The notes under the pieces are model-generated. The model was not told where the DNA came from. It ran no database searches and saw only the letters and a program-made list of their open reading frames with translations. From JAKACA01 sp049510975 (lineage in GTDB: Bacteria; Actinomycetota; Acidimicrobiia; Acidimicrobiales; Bog-793), in NCBI GenBank assembly GCA_049510975.1, contig JBEKYM010000008.1:1-64000 (forward strand): a DNA stretch of 64,000 nucleotides. Reading direction: 5' to 3'. A program made the position numbers and the translations under genes. This document shows, in pieces, positions 45,088-53,383 of the stretch. Position 1 is the first letter of the stretch. Each line of letters starts with the position of its first letter.

Positions 45088-46080
45088 CTAGGGCGCGCTC
45101 GGCCGAGCACCGGCGAGGGCGCTGTCGTCGTCGGCGCCCAACAGGACGGCGTCGCCGGGGTGGAGATCGAGCACTCTGGCCGTCGCCCGGTCGAGCTGGG
45201 CGTAGGCGGCGGCGCCGTCTGCGAGCTCGAGCTCGATCCGGATTTCGAAGCCGAGCGTGACGACCCGCGTCACCGTTGCCGGGTGAGCCCCGGCAGGCGG
45301 GACAGGGTCGAGCTGGCCGGGGCGATAGATCACCACGTCGTGCGGTCGCACGAACTCGCCTCCGATGGCCGTGGCGGGCCCGACGAACGTCAGGACGAAT
45401 TCGTTGACGGGGTGGTCGTAGAGGTCCGAGGGCGTACCCACCTGCTCGAGGCGACCATGGTTGATCACCGCCAAGCGGTCGGCGACGTCCATCGCCTCCT
45501 CCTGGTCGTGGGTCACGAGCACGGTCGTGATGTGCACCTCGTCGTGAAGCCGTCGCAGCCAGGCCCGAAGCTCCTTTCGCACCTGGGCATCGAGCGCGCC
45601 GAACGGCTCGTCGAGGAGCAGGACCTTCGGTTCGACGGCGAGGGCTCTGGCGAGCGCCATGCGCTGGCGCTGGCCACCCGACAGCTGGGAGGGGTAGCGC
45701 TTGGCAAAGCCCTCCAAGCGGACGAGCTCGAGCAACTCCGCCACCCGCGCCTGCAGTTCCGGCTTCGGCCGCCGCCGGACCTTCAAGCCGAAGGCGACGT
45801 TCTCCCAGACGGTCATGTGGCGAAACGGCGCATAGTGCTGGAAACAGAAGCCGATGCCGCGATCCTTCGGTGGCATGCCCGTGACGTCCGCGCCGTCGAT
45901 GAGGATCTGCCCGGAGTCGGGGACCTCGAGGCCGGCGATGACGCGGAGCAATGTCGACTTCCCACCCCCGCTCGGCCCGAGCAGCGCCGTCAGGGAGCCG
46001 GCTGGGACCTCGAGGTCGACGCTGTCGAGAGCGACGGCGTCTCCGAAGGCTTTGGAGACTCCGCGGACTTGGATCGCCAT
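45088..46080 (-). CDS. cysA: Sulfate/thiosulfate ABC transporter ATP-binding protein
   Basis: ATPase of the sulfate importer, 330 residues. Walker A GPSGGGKS is at 35-42, Q-loop Q81, LSGGQ 133-137, Walker B VLLLDEP 153-159, and VTHDQEEAMDVADR has the switch histidine. The C-terminal TOBE-type domain is at about 240-330. The ATG at 46080 is preceded by GAAGGAG. Its first 91 bases overlap the 3' end of cysW in another frame. The system imports sulfate for cysteine synthesis; no assimilation genes are in this window. Confidence 0.94.
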   Translation of the reverse strand: MAIQVRGVSKAFGDAVALDSVDLEVPAGSLTALLGPSGGGKSTLLRVIAGLEVPDSGQILIDGADVTGMPPKDRGIGFCFQHYAPFRHMTVWENVAFGLKVRRRPKPELQARVAELLELVRLEGFAKRYPSQLSGGQRQRMALARALAVEPKVLLLDEPFGALDAQVRKELRAWLRRLHDEVHITTVLVTHDQEEAMDVADRLAVINHGRLEQVGTPSDLYDHPVNEFVLTFVGPATAIGGEFVRPHDVVIYRPGQLDPVPPAGAHPATVTRVVTLGFEIRIELELADGAAAYAQLDRATARVLDLHPGDAVLLGADDDSALAGARPSAP

Positions 46081-46958
46081 GGCGATGACTCCTTCGTCTT
46101 TCGGGATTTGGAGATGCTGAGCAGCCCGAGGATGAACAGCGAGATGAGGGCGAGGATGAGCGCCCCGAAATACCCGCCGGTCTGGTTGAAGTTGTTGAAC
46201 TGGTTCGAGACGAACAACGTGAGGGTTTCTGTTCGGCCGACGATGTCGCCCGAGACGATGTTGACGGCACCGAACTCGCCGAGCACGCGGGCCGTCGTGA
46301 GCGTGATGCCGTAGGCGAGACCCCAGCGAATGGACGGCAACGTGATCCGCCACAGCGTCGTCAGGGGCCCCGCTCCGAGCGTTGCGGCCGCCTGCTCCTG
46401 CTCGGTCCCGATCTCTTGGAGCACGGGCAAGACCTCGCGAACGACGTAGGGGAGCGACACGAACATCGACGAGAGAACGATGCCGGGAACGCTGAAGATC
46501 ACCTGGATGCCCCGCGCCGCCAGCCACGATCCGATCCATCCGGCGCGGCCGTAGACGAGGACGAGCGCCAATCCGACCACGACGGGCGAGACGGCGACCG
46601 GGAGGTCGATGAACGCATCGAGCAGGCGGGCTCCGGGAAAGCGGTGGCGGGCGAGCAGGATGGCCGTGGCGACGCCGAAGATGGCGTTGAGGGGAACGGC
46701 GATCGCCATGACGACGACGGTCAGGACGAGCGCATGGGTGAACTCGCTGCTCGGGGTGCCTCCGGGGGCCGTGAGGGCGCGCCAGGCGGTGACGAAGCCG
46801 TGCTCGAAGGTCCGGTAGACGATCGACCCGACGGGGACGGCGACGAGTGCCGCCAAATACACGATGGCGAAGAGTCGGAGCACCCACTTCGTCCCCGTAC
46901 GTCGCCGGCGGGCGGTGGTTCCCGCCGGCCGCCGGGCGCGAAGCGAGGTGGCGCTCAC
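45990..46958 (-). CDS. cysW: Sulfate ABC transporter permease CysW
   Basis: Inner-membrane permease, 322 residues, six helices and an EAA docking loop (LPSIRWGLAYGITLTTARVLGEFGAVNIVSGDIVGRTETLTLFV). The last helix ends at LLSISKSRK near residue 282; the remaining about 40 residues (Ser/Pro/Lys-rich) are encoded inside cysA in a different frame. Normal CysW proteins stop close to the helix, so either the overlap is real or a small frame change moved the stop. The GTG at 46958 overlaps the cysT stop by 4 bases. Confidence 0.9.
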   Translation of the reverse strand: MSATSLRARRPAGTTARRRRTGTKWVLRLFAIVYLAALVAVPVGSIVYRTFEHGFVTAWRALTAPGGTPSSEFTHALVLTVVVMAIAVPLNAIFGVATAILLARHRFPGARLLDAFIDLPVAVSPVVVGLALVLVYGRAGWIGSWLAARGIQVIFSVPGIVLSSMFVSLPYVVREVLPVLQEIGTEQEQAAATLGAGPLTTLWRITLPSIRWGLAYGITLTTARVLGEFGAVNIVSGDIVGRTETLTLFVSNQFNNFNQTGGYFGALILALISLFILGLLSISKSRKTKESSPWRSKSAESPKPSETPSLSTASTSRSQPAP

Positions 46959-47872
46959 GGCGACACCTCGTCGCGGAGCAGGTGCCGCCGGACCCCGCCG
47001 AGGATCAGCAGGACGGCGAGCGACATGACGAGGAGCACGAGCGAGACGGCGGCCGCCGGCTGGTAGTTGTTGCCGGTCTCGTACAGGTCGAAGATCCGGA
47101 TCGAAGCCACCTGCAGGTCGCCGGCGATGAGCACGAGCGAGCCGTACTCGCCGAGCGCTCGGGCGAAGCCCAGGGCGGCCCCGCTCAGCATCGCCGGCCC
47201 GAGGCTCGGCAGGATCACGCGTCGCAAGACGGTGAAGGAGCTGGCGCCGAGCGAGGCAGCCGCCTCCTCGGCGTCGCGGTCGAGCTCGGCGAGCACCGGT
47301 TGGACCGATCTCACCGAGAACGGGAGGGTCACGAATGCCAGCGCCACCCAGATCCCGATGCGGGTGCCGGAGATGTTGACGTGGAACGGGCTGTCGGGTC
47401 CGTAGAGGCTGAGCAGGGTGAGTCCGGCGACGACCGTCGGCAGGGCGAAAGGCAGGTCGATGATGGCCGACAGCAGCGCCTTGCCCGGGAACTCGTCGCG
47501 TACCAGCACCCAGGCGATCATCGTGCCGGCAACGGTGTTGACGACGACGACGACGAGCGCACTGATGAACGTGAGCTCGAGTGCCTGCTCGCTCAGTCGT
47601 TGCGTGATCACTGCGGTGAAGGCGCTCCATCCACCGTTGAAGGCCTGACTGGCGACGGCGGCGATCGGGATGAGCACGAGCAGGCTGAGGTACGTCGTGA
47701 CGAGGCTGGGGGCAACGGATCGGCCGGCATGCCGGCCGATCCGGCGCCCGAGACTTGCGCCGGGACCCGAGCCCCCGACGCCCTTCGGTTTCCGATCGTT
47801 GGCGGGTGATCGATCCCCGGTGCGTTCGGCGCCGTCGGGTCGCTCGGCGGCCGGCGAGGCGACGACCGTCAC
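46955..47872 (-). CDS. cysT: Sulfate ABC transporter permease CysT
   Basis: Inner-membrane permease partner of CysW, 305 residues. A soluble N-terminus of about 55 residues precedes six helices. The EAA loop is LPSLGPAMLSGAALGFARALGEYGSLVLIAGDLQ. It follows the sulfate-binding protein gene by 54 bp and overlaps cysW by 4 bp, forming one operon (sbp-cysT-cysW-cysA). The GTG start is at 47872; a later start after the charged N-terminus is possible. Confidence 0.92.
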   Translation of the reverse strand: MTVVASPAAERPDGAERTGDRSPANDRKPKGVGGSGPGASLGRRIGRHAGRSVAPSLVTTYLSLLVLIPIAAVASQAFNGGWSAFTAVITQRLSEQALELTFISALVVVVVNTVAGTMIAWVLVRDEFPGKALLSAIIDLPFALPTVVAGLTLLSLYGPDSPFHVNISGTRIGIWVALAFVTLPFSVRSVQPVLAELDRDAEEAAASLGASSFTVLRRVILPSLGPAMLSGAALGFARALGEYGSLVLIAGDLQVASIRIFDLYETGNNYQPAAAVSLVLLVMSLAVLLILGGVRRHLLRDEVSP

Positions 47873-47926
47873 TACAGCCTGCGCTCGCCCACGTCTGGGC
47901 GGTCCTCACTCACCGATCAGCTCGGT

Positions 47927-49030
47927 TCAACTCGACGTGCTGACGCCGATGCCCGACTCGATCTTGGTGATGATCCCGTTCGTCGTGTCGAAGAACTTCG
48001 ACTCCACGGACGTCCAACCGCCGAGCGAGTCGATCGTGAACAGCTGGGCGGGCGTCTGGAACGTGACGCCGGCGGCTGCGGCTGCTGAGCTGACGACGGG
48101 CCGGTAGCCCTCCTTGGCCCACAGCTCCTGGCCGGCCGACGACAGCAGGAAGTTGACGAAGGCTTGCGCCTGGGCGAGGTGCTGGGAGCCCTTCAGGACG
48201 GCGATCGGGTTCTGGATGAGGATCGTCTGGGCGGGCTCGACATACTGCACGGGGTCGCCATGGCGCACCGCTGCGATTGCGTCGTCCTCATAGTCGAGCA
48301 GCACGTCCCCCGTGCCCGCCTCGAATGCAGCCAAGGCGTCACTGGCGCTGGCGGGCTGGGAGACCGTGTTCTTCAACAGCGCCTGCAGGTAGGCGTCTGC
48401 CTGTGCCGGTGACTTGCCGAGCTTCAGCTGAGCGCCGTAGGCCGCCATCAGGTTCCATCGGGCGCTGCCGGAGCTGAAGGGGTTCGGCGTCACGACCTTC
48501 ACCCCCGGCTTGATCAGATCCGCCCAGGTCGTGATGTGCTTCGGGTTGCCCTTGCGCACGACGAACACGACCGTCGAGTCCGTCACCATGCCCTGAGCCG
48601 GCCCGACGGTGTCCCACGAGGACGACACGAGGCCGGCGCTCACGAGCTTGTTCATATCGGGCGTCAAGGAGAAATTGACGACGTCGGCGGGAAGGCCGGC
48701 GATCACGCTCTTCGCTTGCTGGCCGGAGGCGCCGAAGGACGTCGTGAACGAGACGTGCTTGCCGGCCGGCGTGGCCTGGAAGGCGGCGATGAGCTTCGCG
48801 TAGGCGCTCTTCGGCGTCGAGTAGGCGACGAGGTTGAGGGTGACCGACCCGCCGCTCCCGGCGCCCGACGACGAGGAGCCGCAAGCTGCTGAGGCGCAGG
48901 CCACTCCCGCAACGGCCAGCAATCTCAGCGCCCGAGGCCAGCGGAAGCTCCGAGACCGGCTGAGCGCGGCCGATTGCGGGCCGACAGCGGTCCGACGAGC
49001 GCGACGAATGCGGAGAAGCTGAGAGGACAT
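47927..49030 (-). CDS. sbp: Sulfate-binding protein
   Basis: Extracytoplasmic receptor of the CysTWA importer, 367 residues. A long basic N-terminus and hydrophobic stretch end in ASAAC, with C50 as possible lipidation site (weak lipobox because serine is at -3). The mature part begins VTLNLVAYSTPKSAYAKLIAAFQ and has the sulfate-binding signatures FGASGQQAKSVIAGLPADVVNFSL and NPFSSGSARWNLMAAYG. The ATG at 49030 has a TAGAAT box six bases upstream; the in-frame TTG two codons earlier is less likely. Confidence 0.93.
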   Translation of the reverse strand: MSSQLLRIRRARRTAVGPQSAALSRSRSFRWPRALRLLAVAGVACASAACGSSSSGAGSGGSVTLNLVAYSTPKSAYAKLIAAFQATPAGKHVSFTTSFGASGQQAKSVIAGLPADVVNFSLTPDMNKLVSAGLVSSSWDTVGPAQGMVTDSTVVFVVRKGNPKHITTWADLIKPGVKVVTPNPFSSGSARWNLMAAYGAQLKLGKSPAQADAYLQALLKNTVSQPASASDALAAFEAGTGDVLLDYEDDAIAAVRHGDPVQYVEPAQTILIQNPIAVLKGSQHLAQAQAFVNFLLSSAGQELWAKEGYRPVVSSAAAAAGVTFQTPAQLFTIDSLGGWTSVESKFFDTTNGIITKIESGIGVSTSS

Positions 49031-49036
49031 GAACAA

Positions 49037-49042
49037 ATTCTA
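49037..49042 (-). promoter_or_regulatory. Leaderless-type -10 box (TAGAAT) for the sulfate operon
   Basis: TAGAAT on the minus strand, six bases before the ATG of sbp. It is the only promoter-like element I see before the four-gene sulfate operon. Confidence 0.6.
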
Positions 49043-49160
49043 GCAAGTTACTGGTTTCGAGTCTGCGCATCGCAACGCTGCTCTCTCGCGGTTTGAGCAA
49101 ATCCCGTGCTTCGATCACTCCGCCATCAACGGGCACGCACCCGGCCCGAGCAGGACGCAA

Positions 49161-49808
49161 CTACGGATCGAGCGGTTCTGCAAGGAGCTCGCCGACCAGC
49201 AGACGAGCCGAAACCACGTTGCCCGGCGGGGCGAGCGGGCACACCCAGTTCGAGTCGTAGGCGCACGATGGGTTGTAGGCGAAGTTCAGGTCGATGACGA
49301 GGTGCCTGTCGTCGCCACCGAGGTCGGCTCCCTTGGCCGAATCGATGAGGTAACGGCCGCCTCCGTAGGTGCTGACGGCGGCGCCGGCGTCCTTGATCGG
49401 CACGAACAGGCCGCCCGAGTACGACAGCAGCCACCACACATCGAGGTTGCCGATCCCCGGCAGGTGGACGACCCCCAGGCGCTCGAACAGCATCGGGGTC
49501 CCGGAACTGGCGGGCATCTCGATGCGGGTCCGGGCGACATCGGAGTCGACTGGCACGATGAAGCGCAGCTCGGGGTCATACGGGGCGACACGGAGCCGGA
49601 ACGCCTCGCGCTGGTGGCGAGGCACCGGCGACTGGCGATGCGTGGTGTAGAGGCGGTTGCGCTCCTCCTGCCATCTTGCGTGTGCATCGACCGGCGAGGC
49701 TGCGGCGCGGATCTCGCCGTAGAGGGCGGCGATCCGCCGCCGCCAGTCGAGCAGCGAGAGTACGTCCTCGGCGCCGTCGGCAGAGTGAGCAGGCTCTCGC
49801 GTGACCAT
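49161..49808 (-). CDS. DUF1684 family protein
   Basis: 215 residues of the DUF1684 family, cytosolic and of unknown function. Recognisable parts are WRRRIAALYGEIRAAASPVDAHARWQEERNRLYTTHRQSPV at the N-terminus, YGGGRYLIDSAKGADLG, and LVIDLNFAYNPSCAYDSNWVCPLAPPGN near the C-terminus, which is the family's conserved NFAYNPSCAY...CPLAPPxN block. A beta-rich fold is expected. The start is set by a TACCCT box seven bases before the ATG. The stop is 130 bp before sbp on the same strand. Confidence 0.88.
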   Translation of the reverse strand: MVTREPAHSADGAEDVLSLLDWRRRIAALYGEIRAAASPVDAHARWQEERNRLYTTHRQSPVPRHQREAFRLRVAPYDPELRFIVPVDSDVARTRIEMPASSGTPMLFERLGVVHLPGIGNLDVWWLLSYSGGLFVPIKDAGAAVSTYGGGRYLIDSAKGADLGGDDRHLVIDLNFAYNPSCAYDSNWVCPLAPPGNVVSARLLVGELLAEPLDP

Positions 49809-49815
49809 GGCTCGA

Positions 49816-49821
49816 AGGGTA
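49816..49821 (-). promoter_or_regulatory. Leaderless-type -10 box (TACCCT) for the DUF1684 gene
   Basis: TACCCT on the minus strand, seven bases before the ATG at 49808. Confidence 0.55.
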
Positions 49822-49888
49822 GATGTTTGCGGCCGCTGCCCTCTCCTGGGTGGCGTGGTGCGGGCGGCCGTCGGGGCGAGGCCTCGGG

Positions 49889-51838
49889 TTACTTCGCTGC
49901 TCCGAGCGAGTCGAGGAACTTCGCCACGATCGGACCGTCGGTCGGACCACCGTCTCCCGGCGCGTCGACGTCGATCATCGCAAAGGCGATGTTGCCGTTG
50001 AAGCCGGCCAGCCAGGCGTCGAGCGAGAGCGGCGTGCTCGTCCCGTACTCGGCCGTGCCGGTCTTGGCGTACGTGCCGGGCGGGAGGCCGGTGCCGGCGG
50101 CCGTGCCGTTCTCGACGACCGAGAGCATCATCTCGTGCAGGTCGCTCACGAGATTGCCCGGCAGTTGCGAGGTGGGTGCGTGCTCGCTGGGCGCACCGTC
50201 GGCGATCCAAGGAAGGCGAACGGTGCCGGTGTCGAGATCCGCCGCCACCATGGCGAGGTCGAGCGGGCTGAGCACGACGCGGGCCTGGCCGATGGCGCTG
50301 GCGGCAAGGTCGGTCTGCCCGTCGTTCACCGGCACGCTTCCCGTGAACACCGGCAACCCCGGGTTCCACTTGCCACCGATGCCGTAGAGCGAGGCGGCCT
50401 CGTGGAGGCTCGTGTAGTTGAGATTGGCCATCGTGAGCCCGATGAACGCCGTGTTGCACGAGACGGTGAAGGCTGCCAGCAAGTTGGGCACCGGCCCCTC
50501 GCTCGCCTCGGCGTTGTGGAGGTTCTCGCCGTCCACGTTGATGACCGCAGGACACGTCGCCGGCGACTCGGGTGTGAGGCCCTTTTCGATCAACGCCGTG
50601 CTCGTGATCATCTTCATCGTCGATCCCGGCGGCTGCTCGCCTTCGAGGGCGAGGTCGCTTCCCTGCGACGTGTTGGCTGCGGCGACGATCTGGCCGGTGC
50701 CGGCGTCGATGGCCACGAGCGCTGCCTCGTTCGGAGCCGTGGCGAGAGCGTCGGCGGCGTCCTGCTCGATCGTGAGGTCGATCGTCGTCCGCACCGGGAC
50801 GCCGGCCTTCGCAGGAAACACCGCAAGGCGCCGGCCGACCTTGCCGCTGGGGCTGACGACCGAGATGACGGCGCCAGGAGTTCCTGCCAGCTGGCGCTCG
50901 TGAGCTTGCTCGATGCCTCCCTGGCCGACGACGCTCGCCGAAGTGTAGGGAGGGCCGAGATGTTTGAGCTCCGGTGCGGTGATCGCACCGAGCGAGCCGA
51001 CGACACCGACGAGCGGCGCCGGCGTGGACGACTGCACTCCGCCGATGGCGTGGAAGAACACACCGGGGACGGGGTAGAGGCTGGCGCGCAGCTGCTCGTA
51101 GCGCACCCAGCTGACGGAGAAGACACTCTCGAAGATGTCTGGGTCCGCCGTCGCCGCTGCGATGGCGGAGCGCACGTCTCCTGCCGGCGCGCCCGCCGCC
51201 ACGAGAGCTCGCGTGAGCGAGGAGACGTCCTTCACGTACTTGCCGTAGAGGCCGATGACCACTGACGTCGGTACCGACGGCGAGATCGCCGTACCGTCGG
51301 CAGCCAGTACGGGCGCCCGCGGTGGCCAGGTGAAGCGGACGGCGAAGTGCCCGCTCTTGCCCAGCGCCGGATCCATCGTCGCCGGCGACCAGACGACCTT
51401 CCAGTGATCGTGCAGCAGGGACAGCTGCACGGTCGTATGGATCGTCCAGGAGCCGAGGACGTGAAGCTCGAGCGACTCGGTGACCGAGGCGGTCGCCCGT
51501 GCGCCCGTCGTCTGGTCGTTCGCGATGCGGAACGACTCCGAGACGGCCCCGAGGGCTCGCAGGGCGGCGGCGTTCGCCGTGGCGAAGCCGGCGGGCGGAC
51601 TCTTGACGAGGTCTGCCATGGCCGACCAGGAGTGCTTGGACCAGTCGGCGAGGAACGCCGAGAGCGTGGCTGCGGGCTTCGGCGGGGGAGGGGTGTCGAA
51701 GGAGCTGCATCCCGCCAGCGCCGTGAGGGCGAGCGTTGCCACCGACAGCAGCACCGTGGCCGATCGGGTCGATCCGCCACGGCACCGTCGCCAGGCCAGG
51801 CCCGGGCAGCGCACCGACAGCTGCGGGTCGGTGCGCAC
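49889..51838 (-). CDS. Penicillin-binding protein (class B transpeptidase), lipoprotein with MecA_N domain
   Basis: Cell-wall DD-transpeptidase of 649 residues. An N-terminal lipobox LAGC (C44) replaces the usual membrane anchor. Residues about 52-165 are an NTF2-like MecA_N domain, about 170-330 a PBP dimerisation domain, and about 345-649 the transpeptidase: STMK at 406-409 with nucleophile S406, SCN at 460-462, KTG at 592-594. MecA_N domains are found in PBP2a and mycobacterial PbpA-like proteins. The GTG at 51838 is seven bases after a TAGCAT box and has ACGGAGGT overlapping. Confidence 0.92.
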   Translation of the reverse strand: MRTDPQLSVRCPGLAWRRCRGGSTRSATVLLSVATLALTALAGCSSFDTPPPPKPAATLSAFLADWSKHSWSAMADLVKSPPAGFATANAAALRALGAVSESFRIANDQTTGARATASVTESLELHVLGSWTIHTTVQLSLLHDHWKVVWSPATMDPALGKSGHFAVRFTWPPRAPVLAADGTAISPSVPTSVVIGLYGKYVKDVSSLTRALVAAGAPAGDVRSAIAAATADPDIFESVFSVSWVRYEQLRASLYPVPGVFFHAIGGVQSSTPAPLVGVVGSLGAITAPELKHLGPPYTSASVVGQGGIEQAHERQLAGTPGAVISVVSPSGKVGRRLAVFPAKAGVPVRTTIDLTIEQDAADALATAPNEAALVAIDAGTGQIVAAANTSQGSDLALEGEQPPGSTMKMITSTALIEKGLTPESPATCPAVINVDGENLHNAEASEGPVPNLLAAFTVSCNTAFIGLTMANLNYTSLHEAASLYGIGGKWNPGLPVFTGSVPVNDGQTDLAASAIGQARVVLSPLDLAMVAADLDTGTVRLPWIADGAPSEHAPTSQLPGNLVSDLHEMMLSVVENGTAAGTGLPPGTYAKTGTAEYGTSTPLSLDAWLAGFNGNIAFAMIDVDAPGDGGPTDGPIVAKFLDSLGAAK

Positions 51839-51845
51839 CTCCGTG

Positions 51846-51851
51846 ATGCTA
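51846..51851 (-). promoter_or_regulatory. Leaderless-type -10 box (TAGCAT) for the penicillin-binding protein
   Basis: TAGCAT on the minus strand, seven bases before the GTG at 51838. A purine-rich ACGGAG also lies between, so a short leader is possible. Confidence 0.5.
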
Positions 51852-51892
51852 CGACGGCCTCTCGGCTCGAACTCGTCGCTCCGGCAGGGTCC

Positions 51893-52762
51893 TCATGGTC
51901 CCGCGGCGTCCTCCGGCGGGGCCGATCCCACCGATCGGGCCGGCAGTTGCAGGCTCGTGAGATCATCGCCGAGCACGATGGCGCCGCCGAAATGGGCGGC
52001 GGCACGCGTCCGCCATTCCGCCTCGGCGCCGCTCTGCAGTGGCGGCACGTAATGGGTGAGGACGAGCGTTCCGACCTGCGCTCGCGACGCCGTCTGGGCT
52101 GCCTGCTCGACCGTGGAGTGATAGTCGAGGATGTCCTGAAGCCGTGGGTTCGGAATGGCGCGGACGAGATCGTCGCGGATGACCGTCTGCACGTAGGCAT
52201 CGGCGCGGCGGCACAGCTCGGTGAGCTCGTCGCAGGGGACCCCGTCGCCGGCTGCCACGACGCTTCGATCGCCGTCGTCGATGCGATAGGCCAGCGAGGC
52301 CTCGACCGGCCGATGGTCGGTTCGGCCCACCGTCACCGTCGCTGTTCCCGCCTCGAACCGCTCGCCGGGGGCGACTTCGACGACATCCACGTTCGGCCGC
52401 CACGTGAGGTCGTCATGGTGCGCCAGGCGGTAGTCGATGTCCGGTCCGAGGGCGGCGAGCGTGCCGGCCACGACCTCGCCGACGCGCGGCGGCCCGAAGA
52501 TACGGAGCGGCCGGTGCTCCGGAGCCATGATCCAATGTGTCGTGATGAGGTCGTTCAGGTCCGTGAGGTGATCGCTGTGGAGGTGCGTGATGGCCACGGC
52601 GTCGAGCATCATCGGCAGCACACCGGCGGCCGCCAGGCGCATGACGACGCCGCGGCCGCAGTCGACGAGCACGCAGGTGCCGTCGCTTTGCACCAGCGTC
52701 GCCGGCCCGGCGCGGTTGGGATCGGGCAGAGGGCTTCCCGTGCCGAGCAGGGTGATGATCAC
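51893..52762 (-). CDS. MBL-fold metal-dependent hydrolase (RNase Z-like)
   Basis: Cytosolic metallo-beta-lactamase-fold hydrolase of 289 residues. It begins IITLLGTGSPLPDPNRAGP, as in tRNase Z and related phosphodiesterases, and has the zinc motif THLHSDH at 59-65. Other metal ligands are probably in AAGDGVPC and in VLTHYVPP near residue 235. The exosite arm of true RNase Z is not seen, so an arylsulfatase or phosphodiesterase is more likely. The gene follows the NTF2-like gene by 14 bp on the same strand. Confidence 0.87.
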   Translation of the reverse strand: MIITLLGTGSPLPDPNRAGPATLVQSDGTCVLVDCGRGVVMRLAAAGVLPMMLDAVAITHLHSDHLTDLNDLITTHWIMAPEHRPLRIFGPPRVGEVVAGTLAALGPDIDYRLAHHDDLTWRPNVDVVEVAPGERFEAGTATVTVGRTDHRPVEASLAYRIDDGDRSVVAAGDGVPCDELTELCRRADAYVQTVIRDDLVRAIPNPRLQDILDYHSTVEQAAQTASRAQVGTLVLTHYVPPLQSGAEAEWRTRAAAHFGGAIVLGDDLTSLQLPARSVGSAPPEDAAGP

Positions 52763-52776
52763 CGGCGAGGCGTCGT

Positions 52777-53217
52777 TCAGCTCGTCGGTTTCATCGACTC
52801 GAGGGTCGCTGCCATCTGGCGGTGGACGAGGTTCACGGCCTGGAGCGGCCGGATCATCACACGGAACTCGACGATGCGACCTTTGCCGTCACACACGATG
52901 ATGTCGACGCCGTTGACGTAGGTTCCCTCGATGGTGGTCTCGAATTCGAGCACGGCCGTGTCGCCGGACATCACCTGCTTGGTGTAGCGAAACCCGCCCG
53001 AGCTCGCCGCACCCGTCCCGACAGAGCCGGCTGGCTCGTCGCCCGGCAAGGTCTGGCCGGCTGCCTCGAGGTAGAGCTTGGTGACGGCCTTGCCCCGTTG
53101 CGGTGTGTACACGACGGGTGAGTAGAAGACGACGTCGTCGTGCAGCAGCTCGTCGAGGCCGCCGGGAAGCTCCCCCTTCAAGTAGTGGAACCACTGGCGC
53201 ATCGTCTGCTCGATCAT
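52777..53217 (-). CDS. NTF2-like (SnoaL/ketosteroid isomerase-type) protein
   Basis: 146 residues with the cone-shaped NTF2 fold: an N-terminal helix (IEQTMRQWFHYLKGELPGGLDELLHDDVVFYSPVV) and curved sheet strands (GGFRYTKQVMSGDTAVLEFETTIEGTYVNGVDIIVCDGKGRIVEFRVMIRP). The acidic DD motif and the pocket are typical of enzymes acting on steroid- or polyketide-like ligands, but no substrate is evident. GGCGAG precedes the ATG. A longer frame to 53466 lacks similarity. It is divergent from the first WS/DGAT gene and cotranscribed with the MBL hydrolase. Confidence 0.85.
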   Translation of the reverse strand: MIEQTMRQWFHYLKGELPGGLDELLHDDVVFYSPVVYTPQRGKAVTKLYLEAAGQTLPGDEPAGSVGTGAASSGGFRYTKQVMSGDTAVLEFETTIEGTYVNGVDIIVCDGKGRIVEFRVMIRPLQAVNLVHRQMAATLESMKPTS

Positions 53218-53383
53218 CTCGCCTGCTCTTCGGGTCGCGGCTGTCGAGTCGAACCGTACTCGCCGAGGCGATGCGGCGGTCCCCGCAGGGATCTGTGACG
53301 TTCGCCCCTGGTGCGCCCGCCACCGCCGGCGCACAGTGATGGGGGGCGAGGCATGAGCCCGCCCATGGAGCAAGGAGGCCCGG

